Positions 23,489 through 32,979 are shown, counted from the first letter of the stretch. The stretch: 64,000 nucleotides of DNA from an uncultured Acidimicrobiales bacterium (GCA_937922785.1 CALAJQ010000013.1:94311-158310), one strand, 5' to 3'. A program made the numbers and translations. Notes: generated by a model not told the origin, from the sequence alone.

Positions 23489-24622
23489 CATTGCGGTACG
23501 CAATCTCGTGCAGTTGGTCGAGCTGTTCATCGAGGGCGGCCTCTAGTCCTGGGAAGAGGTGGCCGTAGGTGTCTAGTGTGACTGTGCTCGTGCTGTGGCC
23601 GAGGCGCTCCACAATTGAACGGGGGTGAGCACCTTTCGAGATCAGTAGGGCAGCGTAGGAATGGCGGAGGTCGTGGAATCGGGTTCTGTCGGAAAGCCTG
23701 CCCGAACAACTGCAGGCTTAAAGTGGCGCTTGAACCAGTTGCCATATCGAAACAGTCCGCCTTCTGGAGAGCGCCAAACGAAGTCAGCGTCGTGCACCCC
23801 ACCAATGTGCTCCTGGAGTTCGACGACGAGAGAGGCGGGCTCAGGTACTGAGCAATGCTCGTAGGTCTTGGTTGGAACGATCTGTAACTCGCCACGTGCT
23901 TCCGGCGCCGACTCTCGTACATAGATGCGCTTGCCCTCGAGGTCGATCGCTTTTCGACGACGAGCCACCAACTCACCGGCTCGGAGGCCTGTGAATGCGG
24001 CTGTGCGGACTAGCAAGCCGTACTCCGGGTAACCAGGCTGGCGACGCTCGCCTCGGCGATAGCGCTGTGGTGGTCGGCTGACCTCTTCGGCCAGCCGGAT
24101 GATCTGATCGGGTTCGAGGAAGATCACCTCCCTGCGTCGTGACTTGGCGACCTTTACGCCGACGACTGTATTGGACCTTAGCGCTTCTGATCGGACGGCG
24201 AGCTGAAGCACGAGCCGGAGTACATCTCTGATGTTGCGGATCGTTCCCGCTCCGAGCCCGCTCGCCTGCAAATGGCTGATGAAGGTGAGCACCGTTGGGT
24301 ACTCAATCGCACCGATCGGCCAGGTCCCGAATCGCTGGGGAAGGTGTTTCCGCACGATGGACTCGTAGCTTCCTGCAGTCTTCGGCTTCTCGTCACCGAG
24401 CGTTGTAAGCCAACGCGCTACCCAGATCTCGAAAGGCTCCTTGCCCTTGTTTGGATCAATCCAGTCGCCACGGAGGAGGTCGGCCTCAACGGTGTTGGCG
24501 AACCTAGGGGCGTCGATCTTGCGATCGAACGTCTTCTTTCGTTGTCGCCGCCCTTCGTCGCGGTAGCGGACGTCCCACTTCATGGCCCCAGTTGACGTCT
24601 TACGTTTTTGTATGTCAGCCAT
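23452..24622 (-). pseudogene. int: Tyrosine integrase of the conjugative element, frameshifted
   Basis: The N-terminal part reads in one frame from ATG 24622 (RBS GAGAGGAG): arm-binding domain with KWDVRYRDEGRRQRKKTF, core-binding domain, and first catalytic Arg in TGLRAGELVARR. Near 23697 the frame breaks: continuing gives a stop at 23642, whereas a shift of one base restores RFHDLRHSYAALL, ERLGHSTS and LDTYGHLFPG, with the remaining Arg/His and the nucleophile Tyr, down to TGA 23454-23452. A single missing G or C would explain it. As written the protein lacks its nucleophile and would be inactive unless the ribosome shifts or the base is a sequencing error. Excisionase lies upstream and the 3' end overlaps the DHPS-like gene by 37 bp. 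Confidence 0.8.
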
Positions 24623-24672
24623 TGGATGCTCCTCTCGATCGCGGCATTGTCAACTGGGTGTGTGACACGAAC

Positions 24673-24846
24673 TCAGTTCGGGTTCGCTTGGACGACACGC
24701 TGGCTTTCGATCCAGTGTTTGGAATCGGAGCGATCGAAGCGAGCGTGTCGGCCGATCTTCAAGAACGTGATCCGGCGTTCTTCTAATAGCCGACGGACAA
24801 ATCGGGGTGAGACCGATAGGCGCTCGGCCAGGTCATCGATATCCAT
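24673..24846 (-). CDS. xis: Excisionase, 57 aa
   Basis: A short gene directly upstream of the integrase. The product is a compact MerR/excisionase winged helix: DIDDLAERLSVSPRFVRRLL, then EERRITFLKIGRHARF and DSKHWIESQR. The pattern of a HTH, a beta hairpin containing KIGRHARF and a final helix is typical of HTH_17 excisionases in actinobacterial elements, 55-70 aa long. It should guide integrase toward excision of the element. ATG 24846 and stop TGA 24675-24673 are clear; the integrase begins 50 bp downstream behind a good RBS. Confidence 0.78.
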   Translation of the reverse strand: MDIDDLAERLSVSPRFVRRLLEERRITFLKIGRHARFDRSDSKHWIESQRVVQANPN

Positions 24847-24882
24847 CAGCGCCGTCGTCCACGGACGAAGTGGTAGCCGTCA

Positions 24883-26076
24883 TCACGCGCGTCCCGTGGG
24901 AACAGGAGCGATCTGGGATAGCCACGCTGCCCAATCGGTGCCGGCTTTGCCGCTTATGCAGCCGCTCGTTGGTGCCGCAGCGGGTGGGATCGGCGTGTGG
25001 CGGATGATCCCAAGGAGCATCGGTTGCGGGCACACCGCCTGGCCGTAGGCACGTACCGAAAGATGCAGGTGAGGGCCAGTGGTGTTGCCAGCGCCTGGTG
25101 TGCCGGGCTGTCCTCCGCTTAGACCCAGAAGCTCACCGGCAGCGACTTGGTCGCCGACGTTCACGTTGACGAGTGACAGGTGGCAGTACGTGTAGCGTGT
25201 CCCGTGGATTCCCTCGATGATCACCGTGTTTCCGCATCGCCCCGACCCGCCGGGCACATAGATGTCTGCGTTGCTGATGGCGACTGAAATTACGCCGTCA
25301 GCTATGGCAAATAGCGACGTACCCACCGGGAGAGCGATGTCCGCTGCTGGGTAGTCGTGGTGGGGGCGGGTGGCGATCGCCTCGGTCGCATATCCCAGTG
25401 GAACTGGGTATGCGTATCCACCGACCAGCGGTCCGACGGCCGAAAGCGGCCCGGTGTAGGTTGCCGCCCATTCCAAGACCAGCTCGACATATTCGGTTGA
25501 GCGGTTGTAGGCGAAGATGGCGGCCTCGATGTCGGTCACAGATCCGTGGGGGCAGAGGTGAGCAACCGCGGCACGCACTGCGTCGAAGATGTTCTGCGGA
25601 TCGCGAGTCCCATCGCCGTTTCCGTCCCGCCCGTAGATCGTCCATGATGTCGGGATGAATTGAAACGGCCCTACGGCCCGATCCCACACGGTGTCGGTGT
25701 CGTAGATTCCGCTGTCTGTGTCCGGAATGGCGGCGGTCCCGTTAGTGCCATCGAGAGCTATCCCGATGATCGGCGGAGCGGCCACGCCATCTGCTCCGAT
25801 TGAAGCGCCGCCAAATCGGCCATGGTTGCTTTCGACTTTCCCGATCGCGGCGACTACTTGCCATGGGAGTCCGGGACATGCCGCGGATTGTGCGGCGTAA
25901 ACGCGCAACAGCGCGGCTGGGATGTCGGCGACTGCCTCGTCGGAGGGTGCAAACACTGCTTGTCCCGCAGCAGCTGAGCCTGACATCGTCGCAGAGACTA
26001 TGACAACGAGCCCAGAAAGTGCGGCGAGGGGTATTGCCAGAACCACTACGCCGGCAGCCGCGAGCTTCGAAATCAC
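24883..26076 (-). CDS. Bifunctional lytic transglycosylase / M23 peptidase (T4SS cell-wall hydrolase)
   Basis: A 397-aa membrane-anchored enzyme. Residues ~5-32 are a membrane segment. The lytic transglycosylase domain (~50-205) has catalytic Glu in IGKVESNHGRFGG and VGPFQFIPTSWTIYG. The LytM/M23 domain (~220-345) has zinc ligands in HHDYPAADIALP and PHLHLSV, with a YCHLS block. One domain cuts glycan strands, the other peptide cross-links, opening the wall for conjugation, like VirB1 or TraG-type hydrolases. GTG 26076 with GGAG upstream is preferred; the frame is open to 26265. It is transcribed away from the pilus genes, sharing an AT-rich intergenic region. Confidence 0.85.
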   Translation of the reverse strand: MISKLAAAGVVVLAIPLAALSGLVVIVSATMSGSAAAGQAVFAPSDEAVADIPAALLRVYAAQSAACPGLPWQVVAAIGKVESNHGRFGGASIGADGVAAPPIIGIALDGTNGTAAIPDTDSGIYDTDTVWDRAVGPFQFIPTSWTIYGRDGNGDGTRDPQNIFDAVRAAVAHLCPHGSVTDIEAAIFAYNRSTEYVELVLEWAATYTGPLSAVGPLVGGYAYPVPLGYATEAIATRPHHDYPAADIALPVGTSLFAIADGVISVAISNADIYVPGGSGRCGNTVIIEGIHGTRYTYCHLSLVNVNVGDQVAAGELLGLSGGQPGTPGAGNTTGPHLHLSVRAYGQAVCPQPMLLGIIRHTPIPPAAAPTSGCISGKAGTDWAAWLSQIAPVPTGRA

Positions 26077-26280
26077 AGGCGTGCACTCCGTCGACTGCCG
26101 AATCTTGACCCAAAGCCGAAGTGCCACGTCGTCGCTGACAGTTGAGCGTTTGCGAGTGTCATGCCTTCCTGTGGGCCCCTGTGTGCCAGTACTGGGACAG
26201 TTCAGGCGATTCTGTCTGTGTCCCGCTGGCGCTGATCGTGCGGCCCACAGATGTGTGGTTCGCATGGGTAAATCGCCCCA

Positions 26281-26400
26281 AAGCTGTGGACAGTATACGA
26301 ATTAGTTGCTAATAGTAACGCTTAGAAAGTAATAAACGTAATTAAGCGTAAACGAACAAATTCAACCAGAAACGAGTTTTGCCTCAATGATTACGACCTG
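26281..26400. promoter_or_regulatory. AT-rich divergent promoter island
   Basis: The 438-bp gap 26077-26514 between the hydrolase and the lipoprotein has no gene. Its centre is strikingly AT-rich compared with surroundings and contains inverted copies ACGCTTA (26318-26324) and TAAGCGT (26343-26349), plus GTAAC/GTAAT repeats. It likely holds back-to-back promoters and a regulator site for the transfer genes. An origin of transfer or replication is a less supported option. Confidence 0.45.
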
Positions 26401-26514
26401 TTGCTGCGCCGATCCGACGTGCTCAGCAAAAGCTAGCTTGCGCCACCCTGAGATCTTTCGTGACACACCCAATAGAGACACTGGAGTTACTCGACTCAAA
26501 AGGAGGATTCTGCG

Positions 26515-27501
26515 ATGCACCGCCCACATCTCTCCTCAGTCCTAGTGACAGGTGCTCTCCTCACCGCTGCGTGCAGTTCGCCGCCCAGCGATAGTGCGAG
26601 TCCTGCAGGAGGGCAGCCCGAAACTACGTCCATCACTACTCCGGCTACAGAATCCACGGCCGAAGTGATGGTGACCGCTCTGCCACTAGAACCTGCGGGC
26701 GCAATCAAGACCTGGGAGGCAATGTGGGACGGCGTCGAGCTAGTCGTTACCGACCCAGGTGAGGCGAGAGAAAGGATCGGTGACGTAGCGACGGACCAGG
26801 TGCTCGATCAACTGGACAGAATCTACAACCCGAAAGTCGAGTCCGAAGTTGCCAACAGTGCCCGCCTGTTTGACAACAACCCCGTGCTGGTCGAGCTGCT
26901 AGATGGAACGGTAACGATCAATGACTGCATGTTTGTGGCCCCCAAGTTTGGCAACGCCACAATTTGGTATTCCGGGCGCCTTACCGAAGTTGGAGGCGAA
27001 TGGCAGGTGCAGGCGGTCAACCTGGAATCTGAGATTGGATGCGTCCCGTCTCAACTCGCCGAAGCTGCTATCGCAGGTTACGAGAACTACTGGGACGCCC
27101 GAGTGCAGTTCTGGGATCCACCGGATCCCGCGAGTCCACTCGTCGACGCAACACTCACCGGTCCGCAATTAGAACTAGTCAATTCGCTGCTCACCGACCA
27201 TCAGCGTCGCGGGTTAGCGCTACGCGGCCGTGCCGAGAATCACCCGGAGGTGATCGAGGTCAGGTCGCCTGACGAGATAGCGATCTTGGACTGCAAGTTC
27301 CAAGACCCAGGTCGGGGATTGTTCGATATCGATAGCGGGGCCCGCCTTGCTGGCATCCCCGCAATAGCTGAAGGTCAGAGGGATCTTACGTCTGCGGTGA
27401 TGATTCTGGAGGGCGGGGTCTGGAAGGTCTCCGATGTACAAGGAAAGGCGGACGTGTCATGCGATATCGCACCGACCACCCAAGGGCTTCCGCTCGTTTA
27501 G
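26515..27501 (+). CDS. Lipoprotein with two NTF2-like units, transfer-associated
   Basis: A 328-aa lipoprotein. Signal peptide ends in LTAAC with lipidated Cys20, then a Ser/Thr/Pro linker. Two similar halves (~60-180 and ~190-310) each contain a helix with YW or W-E-x-M-W, and end in an E-V/G-W-x-V strand preceded by a conserved Cys (INDCMF, ILDCKF). That architecture resembles NTF2-like folds, as in VirB8. RBS AAAGGAGG is ideal. It opens the rightward operon and overlaps the next gene by 43 bp. It probably sits outside the membrane as part of the pilus or mating channel; no exact family recognised. Confidence 0.6.
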   Translation: MHRPHLSSVLVTGALLTAACSSPPSDSASPAGGQPETTSITTPATESTAEVMVTALPLEPAGAIKTWEAMWDGVELVVTDPGEARERIGDVATDQVLDQLDRIYNPKVESEVANSARLFDNNPVLVELLDGTVTINDCMFVAPKFGNATIWYSGRLTEVGGEWQVQAVNLESEIGCVPSQLAEAAIAGYENYWDARVQFWDPPDPASPLVDATLTGPQLELVNSLLTDHQRRGLALRGRAENHPEVIEVRSPDEIAILDCKFQDPGRGLFDIDSGARLAGIPAIAEGQRDLTSAVMILEGGVWKVSDVQGKADVSCDIAPTTQGLPLV

Positions 27502-28451
27502 CAGCCGCGTTCGCGGCGACATTGGCGCTTCACATAGCAATGATCTTGCCTGCTCAGGCACAAGGCACGCCTCCGCCTCCCGAGACACCAGGTCTCGTCA
27601 ATCCGGTTCCCATTACACCAGCATGTCCCGACACTGGTAGAGGTGGGACATCAATAGATGAGCTCGGCGGATCGGTCTTGGGTACGTGCTGGGGGAAAGG
27701 AGCAGCGGGTCCGAACCGTGAGGTCTCCTCTGAACTGGTTTGGCAATGGTATGGCTGTGACCAGTGGCTACCGTTCTTGCCGGGCTCCAACGTCAGCGCC
27801 GTTGTGCCGCAGGCAGAACTGTTTCTTGAGGACGTCGTAGCCCGGGGTCTCGACCCGACCGTTACCTATTTCTGGCACACCGTCGAATGCACCCACGTCC
27901 AGCAGGGTGGCGCTGCCGACGGAGGCGACATCGTCCAAACCTGGGGATGGGGTCTGCTGGTGATCGGCACAACAACACCTGTCGACCCAACAGTCCTGAG
28001 GGACATCGCCGCAGCCCGGATAGACCCGGAACCGCCCACCCCGGCAAGCTCGCCAATGTGGTCCGAAATCCCTTCGGTAGTGCGGCTTCGGACATGGCTC
28101 TGGGTTGCCGACGACTGGGTACCGATTGAGGAGCAGGAATCTCAGGGCTTTGTGACCGTCGTTGTTCAGGCTCGACCTGTTGAAACAGTTTGGGCAATGG
28201 GGGACGGCACGGATGTCATCTGTCCGAACGGACCCGGCGTCGAGTGGGCCGCTGGACTCGATGACTCTGACACGTACTGCTCGCACACCTTCGAATCTGC
28301 GGCGTCCGGTCTGGATGGCACCGCAACATTGCGGTGGACCTTCCGGTGGTGGCTCAACGGCAACGACATGGGGGACTTCGGTGACTTCGTCCGAGCGACT
28401 TCAATGACCTTCGACATCACAGAAATCCAAGCAATCGAGAGCGGAGACTGA
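27459..28451 (+). CDS. Secreted protein with PKD-like domain, pilus operon
   Basis: A 330-aa exported protein. Residues ~10-35 are a Sec signal with cleavage after PAQAQ. The mature part is Pro-rich, then has two Cys-containing segments (WQWYGCDQW, TVECTH), and a C-terminal domain with WAMGDGTDV and SHTFESAA, the pattern of PKD domains (W-x-x-GDG then Y/H-x-Y). PKD domains mediate surface or pilus interactions. Proteins of this type are common just before SAF/CpaB genes in actinobacterial Tad loci. It overlaps the lipoprotein gene and ends 3 bp before the SAF gene. No enzymatic function is suggested. Confidence 0.6.
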   Translation: MRYRTDHPRASARLAAAFAATLALHIAMILPAQAQGTPPPPETPGLVNPVPITPACPDTGRGGTSIDELGGSVLGTCWGKGAAGPNREVSSELVWQWYGCDQWLPFLPGSNVSAVVPQAELFLEDVVARGLDPTVTYFWHTVECTHVQQGGAADGGDIVQTWGWGLLVIGTTTPVDPTVLRDIAAARIDPEPPTPASSPMWSEIPSVVRLRTWLWVADDWVPIEEQESQGFVTVVVQARPVETVWAMGDGTDVICPNGPGVEWAAGLDDSDTYCSHTFESAASGLDGTATLRWTFRWWLNGNDMGDFGDFVRATSMTFDITEIQAIESGD

Positions 28452-28454
28452 GTA

Positions 28455-29120
28455 ATGAAGACGACCTTGAGACCGCGAGGCAACGGTGCCAAAGCGCCCC
28501 GAATTGATGGCGCCTACTTCGAACTTGAGCCGCCATCGGGAGGTGGTCGTAGCCGTTGGCCGGAGATTACCGTGGGCCTGCTTGTTATTGGCATCTTCGC
28601 CCTTGCTGGTGGGTGGATCTACTCGAACGCATCTACGACCGAGCCGGTCGTTGTGTTGCGGGCCGACATGGAACGTGGGCAGCAAGTAACCAGCAACGAC
28701 CTGAGGGTCGTCGAAGTCGGCTCGGAGGAGGCGTTGAACCTCGTGGGCGCCGGCCAAACAGATGCGCTCATTGGTCAAATAGCACTCGTCGACCTGGACG
28801 CAGGGACTTTGGTCAACCACAACCTGTTCGCGAACGGCGCAGCCATCGCCAACGGAGACGGCATTGTAGGCATGGCGCTCGACCCCGGCGAGTATCCAAC
28901 ACTCTCGATGAGGCCGGGGGACCGTGTACGTGTTCTGGCGACGAGCAGCGACGAAGGGCAGCAAGTGTTGGCCGAGAGTGCTGAGATCATCGACGTCGCT
29001 CCAATTGGTGTGCAAAGCCAGCTATTCGTATCGGTCGCAGTGCCGACGGCCCAAGCCGACGCAATCGCATCAGCGAGCGCCGAAGACCGGGTGCGCCTCA
29101 TCCAAGTCGGAGGCGAGTGA
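28455..29120 (+). CDS. SAF-domain protein, CpaB/RcpC-like pilus assembly
   Basis: A 221-aa membrane protein. One transmembrane helix (~38-56, ITVGLLVIGIFALAGGW) precedes a SAF domain (~65-135): VVVLRADMERGQQVTSNDLR, then LVDLDAGTLVNHNL. The C-terminus has a beta region with MRPGDRVRVLATSSDEGQ. CpaB/RcpC proteins work in the periplasm or cell envelope in Flp pilus biogenesis. The Gram-positive versions keep the SAF part without a secretin partner. It is followed 1 bp later by the CpaE-like ATPase gene. Confidence 0.75.
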   Translation: MKTTLRPRGNGAKAPRIDGAYFELEPPSGGGRSRWPEITVGLLVIGIFALAGGWIYSNASTTEPVVVLRADMERGQQVTSNDLRVVEVGSEEALNLVGAGQTDALIGQIALVDLDAGTLVNHNLFANGAAIANGDGIVGMALDPGEYPTLSMRPGDRVRVLATSSDEGQQVLAESAEIIDVAPIGVQSQLFVSVAVPTAQADAIASASAEDRVRLIQVGGE

Positions 29121-29121
29121 G

Positions 29122-29874
29122 ATGACACTGATCTGTTTCACGTCTCAGAAGGGCGCACCTGGTACCACGCTCACGACTCTGACGGTCGCTGCTTGCTGGC
29201 CGGGCAGCCATTCAGAACGTCGAGTGTTCCTCGAAGCCGACAGAGCGGGCGGCTCGGTTGCGCTTCGCTATGGCATCGGAACCGACCCCGGCCTCTTGAC
29301 CCTCGGTACCTCGGTGCGCTCCGACAGCGGAACCGACCTTTGGGCCCACGCACAGCCGCTCCCCGGCGGACTCCCGGGAATTCTTGCGCCGGACGCGCCA
29401 TCACAGGTGGCGGGAACGCTCGCTCTGGCCAGCCGATCGCTTGGGCAATGGCTAGATGAACGACACACCGCTGTGCTGGCCGATCTAGGGCGTCTTGATG
29501 CCGGAGGTAACCCGCATCCACTCATCCACGAAGCATCGATGGTCGCGGTTGTTGCGCGGCCCGTGGCTGAACAACTTCAACCTGCCGTCCACGCCGTTCG
29601 CTCTTCGGGACTGGACCTTGGCCGAGTCGGCTGGGTCCTGATTGGAGATCAACCCCACGCTGCATCAGAAGTCGAAGCCACATTCGGAATCCCCGTTCTT
29701 GGCGTCATTGCGAACGACGGACGGACGGCACTGGCGCTGTCAGAAGGCTCGAGCAGCCGTCGAATAGCGAAATCTGCGCTCGTTCGTAGCGCATCATCCT
29801 TGGCTGACCGCATAGCCAAGGAATTACTGCGAGCCGGAGTCAAGAGCGAGCCAGACAACGGAGTCGCCGCATGA
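29122..29874 (+). CDS. CpaE/TadZ-like ParA-family ATPase
   Basis: A 250-aa protein. It begins with a deviant Walker A FTSQKGAPGTTLTTLTVA (residues ~6-20), followed by RVFLEADRAGG and VLADLGRLDAG, the Walker A' and B-like acids of ParA/MinD proteins. No N-terminal receiver domain is present, unlike larger CpaE proteins. TadZ/CpaE locates Tad pilus machines in the cell. ATG 29122 is supported by GGAGG 8 nt upstream; the stop overlaps the CpaF start (ATGA). The Lys at the start of the P-loop (KGAPGTT) is kept, so ATP binding is likely. Confidence 0.72.
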   Translation: MTLICFTSQKGAPGTTLTTLTVAACWPGSHSERRVFLEADRAGGSVALRYGIGTDPGLLTLGTSVRSDSGTDLWAHAQPLPGGLPGILAPDAPSQVAGTLALASRSLGQWLDERHTAVLADLGRLDAGGNPHPLIHEASMVAVVARPVAEQLQPAVHAVRSSGLDLGRVGWVLIGDQPHAASEVEATFGIPVLGVIANDGRTALALSEGSSSRRIAKSALVRSASSLADRIAKELLRAGVKSEPDNGVAA

Positions 29875-31184
29875 CGGCGCAACGATCAGTCACCAAGAAA
29901 GTGCGCCGAGCTGTGGGCGAACGCCTAACGGAGGTAGTCGCACAGGCGGAGCTGGACGAAGGCCGCTCGATCACGGGTGAGAACAGACGAATGCTCGCTC
30001 GCAAACTTATTGGCGATCAGCTGCAACAGCACGACGCAGACCTTGTGAGGAAAGGTCACCAACCACTCGCTGATTCCGAACGAGAGAACATCACACGGTC
30101 CATTCTCGACGAGCTGTTTGCTTTGGGTCGGGTGCAGCAGTACATCGACGACCCACAAATCTCAGACATCGTCATCAACGGATGCGACACTGTCTGGTTG
30201 ACCTACAGAACGGGTCTCAAGGTTCAGGGCGAACCCGTAGCCGATAGCGATGAACATCTCATCGAGCTCGTTCAAACGGCGGCTCGACGAGGCCGCTCCG
30301 AGCATCGATGGGACCCAGCCAGTCCACGCCTCGACCTTCAGCTTCCTTCGGGCGACCGTCTCAATGCTGTGGCCTGGGTTTCGGGGCGGCCCTCGATATC
30401 GATCAGGCGTCATGACTTCGACATCCATCGACTGAAACAACTCATCGACCTCGGAACGATTCAAGAACCGCTGATGCACCTGTTGAAAGCAATGGTGCTT
30501 GCTCGATTCAACATCATCATCGCCGGAGGCACCGGCGCCGGAAAGACAACCTTCATGCGGTGCCTCATCAACGAGATTCCACCCGAAGAACGCCTTGTCA
30601 CCGTTGAGGACTCACTCGAACTCGGCATCGACCGGTTCGCTCATCTTCACCCTGACCATGTGGACCTCGAAGCTCGAACCGCAAACGTCGAAGGCGTTGG
30701 CGAACTGGGCATGAACGAACTGGCGATCAATGCGCTCCGAATGAACCCCGACCGCCTGATCGTTGGCGAAGTGCGAGGCAACGAGGCACTCACTTTGCTG
30801 CTCGCCTGTACTCAGGGCAACGACGGGGCGATGTGCACGATCCACGCTGATTCGTCTGAAGGTGTGTTCGGTCGGCTCCAGATGTACCTGGCGATGACCC
30901 GCGAACGATTCGAACCAGCTGCTGCCAATCTTCTTGTCTCGCAAGGAATCGACGTCGTCGTCCATATTGCCCAGCTCAGCAACCATCAGCGAGTCGTAAC
31001 TTCGGTGCGCGAGATCGTCGGCTCTGAGGGCGAGGTTGTTTCGTCAAACGAGATCTACGGGCCCGACAGCACCGGCCGTGCGGAACCGAGATACGGGTTT
31101 ACAGCCAGTCGGTTGGCTCGGCTCGAAGAAGTTGGGTTCGACAAGCGTTGGCTCGCAACTCCCGGCGAGTGGAGAGTGCGATGA
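29871..31184 (+). CDS. cpaF: CpaF/TadA pilus assembly ATPase
   Basis: A 437-aa type II/IV secretion hexameric ATPase. Helical N-terminus, then YIDDPQISDIVINGCDTVWL, Walker A IIAGGTGAGKTTFMRC (~215-230), Asp box VTVEDSLELGI, Walker B-like RMNPDRLIVGEVRGNEALTLL and the His box CTIHADSSEG. It powers pilin polymerisation and possibly retraction. It overlaps the genes on both sides by 4 bp. In this element it may drive a Tad pilus for mating contacts. Confidence 0.92.
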   Translation: MTAQRSVTKKVRRAVGERLTEVVAQAELDEGRSITGENRRMLARKLIGDQLQQHDADLVRKGHQPLADSERENITRSILDELFALGRVQQYIDDPQISDIVINGCDTVWLTYRTGLKVQGEPVADSDEHLIELVQTAARRGRSEHRWDPASPRLDLQLPSGDRLNAVAWVSGRPSISIRRHDFDIHRLKQLIDLGTIQEPLMHLLKAMVLARFNIIIAGGTGAGKTTFMRCLINEIPPEERLVTVEDSLELGIDRFAHLHPDHVDLEARTANVEGVGELGMNELAINALRMNPDRLIVGEVRGNEALTLLLACTQGNDGAMCTIHADSSEGVFGRLQMYLAMTRERFEPAAANLLVSQGIDVVVHIAQLSNHQRVVTSVREIVGSEGEVVSSNEIYGPDSTGRAEPRYGFTASRLARLEEVGFDKRWLATPGEWRVR

Positions 31185-32035
31185 CCTCGCTGGCGTTCGT
31201 CGCTGTAAGCATGGGGGTGGGTCTTGGAATCCTTCTCGTGGTGCAAGGCATCCGAGGAAAGCAGATTCTCCCCGATTCGAGCCCGACGCAACGCGAGACC
31301 TTGCGAACAAGGGCAGCGTGGATTGCTGGAGCCGGGCTCGCGGCCATTGTCACCTTGGCGGCCACGGGGTGGCCAGCGGCATCAGCGGCTGCCGCGATCG
31401 GCGTATTGGTTGCCTCAACTCGACGCGGGCACCGGCAAGACAATGTCGACGGAGTCGCACGCACAGAGGCAATCGCGGCGTGGACCGAGATGATTCGGGA
31501 CAACATGGCTGGCGCTGCCGGACTCGAACAGGCATTGATTGCGGCCAGTAGTGTTGCGCCCGCTGCGATACGAGTCGAGGTTCGACGGTTCGCGCGACGG
31601 CTCGATGATGTGTCGCTCGCCGAGGCCTTGGCGATGCTCGGCGATGACCTACAGCATCCGTCCGCTGACCTCGTAGTTGCTGCACTTGTGAACGCGTCGC
31701 GGATGGAGACGCGAGATCTTGGCGCTCTCCTCGGCCGGTTGGCGGATTCGATTCGCGGTGATGTTCGGATGCGGCTGCGGGTTGAGGTGGGGCGAGCACG
31801 CATAAGGACTTCAGCCCGAATCGTCATGGGAGTCACGGTGTTCACGGCTGCGTTCATCTTCTTCTTCTCACGAGACCTGTTGTCGGTCTATGACACTCCA
31901 GTTGGTCAGGCCTGGCTCGTGGTCGTCCTCGCGTTCTTCATGCTTGGCCTGTGGCTACTCGATCGTTTCAGCCAGATTGAAATGCCGGAGCGCTTTACGG
32001 CTCGGCGTGTGGCGACAAAGGGGAGCACCTTATGA
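31181..32035 (+). CDS. tadB: TadB-like inner-membrane platform protein
   Basis: A 284-aa T2SSF-domain protein. N-terminal membrane segments (FVAVSMGVGLGILLVV; AGAGLAAIVTLAATGW), a cytoplasmic helical domain (~95-215) with EMIRDNMAGAAGLEQALIAA, and two C-terminal membrane helices (VMGVTVFTAAFIFFF; AWLVVVLAFFMLGLWLL). It forms the platform on which CpaF acts, together with TadC. ATG 31181 overlaps the cpaF stop as ATGA, which selects it over an upstream in-frame ATG at 31148. Confidence 0.82.
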   Translation: MTSLAFVAVSMGVGLGILLVVQGIRGKQILPDSSPTQRETLRTRAAWIAGAGLAAIVTLAATGWPAASAAAAIGVLVASTRRGHRQDNVDGVARTEAIAAWTEMIRDNMAGAAGLEQALIAASSVAPAAIRVEVRRFARRLDDVSLAEALAMLGDDLQHPSADLVVAALVNASRMETRDLGALLGRLADSIRGDVRMRLRVEVGRARIRTSARIVMGVTVFTAAFIFFFSRDLLSVYDTPVGQAWLVVVLAFFMLGLWLLDRFSQIEMPERFTARRVATKGSTL

Positions 32036-32979
32036 GCGGCGTTGTCTCCATGATGTTGCTCGGCGCTGGAATAGGCGGCGGTGTCTGGCTCGTGTTCGCT
32101 GGGCTGCGACCCCGCCCTGTCCCGCTGGCAGCGCGGCTGCAATCAATTCAGCAGACCGGAACGTCAGTCGCCGAGTCGCACGAGCCTGCCGTCGATTCTG
32201 ATCGTCGAAGCGTGTTGGGTCGAGGAGCGCTACGTCTGCTTGCGGCAACAGGGCTTGGCGAACGCACGGTCCTCAACGAGCGGCTACGAATCCTCGACAA
32301 GTCAATGGAACGCCACGCATATGAGAAGTTGTTGGGCGCAACCGCAGGCTTCGGGCTTCCGCTGATCTCGGGGCTGGTAGTTGTAACTGCGGGTACGGCC
32401 ATCAACCCGGCTTTCATACTCTCGACGAGCTTTGCTTTGGCTCTTGCAGGATTCTTCTATCCCGACCTCCCACTTGCAGAGCAAGTCGAGCGGCGCCAAC
32501 AGTCGTTTCGACATGCTTTGTCGAGTTGGCTCGACCTCGTCACGATCATCCTGGCTGGGGGCGGAGGTATCGAAACCGCATTGGTCGGAGCGGCCGAGTC
32601 TGGCGATGGGTGGGCGTTCGCTGAAATACGGAGAGCACTGCGCCGAGCAGAGCTCACTGGGCGCACTCCGTGGGAGATGCTCGATGACCTCGGCCGCACG
32701 CTTCACGTGAATGAACTTTCCGAACTGGCTGCGTCGGTGAGTCTCGCTGGCGGTCAGGGCGCCAAGATCCGACAGTCGCTTGCCGCCAAGGCTGACTCGC
32801 TTCGGGCTCAACAGTCCGCAGACATCGAAACTCACGCCGAGGAGCGAACCGAGAAGATGATCATCCCCGTCACGGTCATGGTCATCGGACTCACCCTCTT
32901 CATCGGCTTCGGCGCTGTTGACGCAATCAGTACCGACGGTGGAGCGACCTATGCGCCCCAGTCGGAGCAGTCGCCATGA
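32032..32979 (+). CDS. tadC: TadC-like inner-membrane platform protein
   Basis: A 315-aa second T2SSF-type platform protein. It has an N-terminal helix, a central pair of membrane helices (GLPLISGLVVVTAGTAI; FALALAGFFYPDLPL), then the cytoplasmic domain SSWLDLVTIILAGGGGIETA and AASVSLAGGQGAKIRQSLAA, and a last helix VTVMVIGLTLFIGFGAV. TadB and TadC together correspond to one PilC-like platform. It overlaps tadB as ATGA and is followed 38 bp later by the pilin gene. Confidence 0.85.
   Translation: MSGVVSMMLLGAGIGGGVWLVFAGLRPRPVPLAARLQSIQQTGTSVAESHEPAVDSDRRSVLGRGALRLLAATGLGERTVLNERLRILDKSMERHAYEKLLGATAGFGLPLISGLVVVTAGTAINPAFILSTSFALALAGFFYPDLPLAEQVERRQQSFRHALSSWLDLVTIILAGGGGIETALVGAAESGDGWAFAEIRRALRRAELTGRTPWEMLDDLGRTLHVNELSELAASVSLAGGQGAKIRQSLAAKADSLRAQQSADIETHAEERTEKMIIPVTVMVIGLTLFIGFGAVDAISTDGGATYAPQSEQSP

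Noticed and set aside
24592..24786. A 64-aa plus-strand frame near the integrase start
   Set aside because: It is antisense to the 57-aa excisionase, which has a clear HTH.
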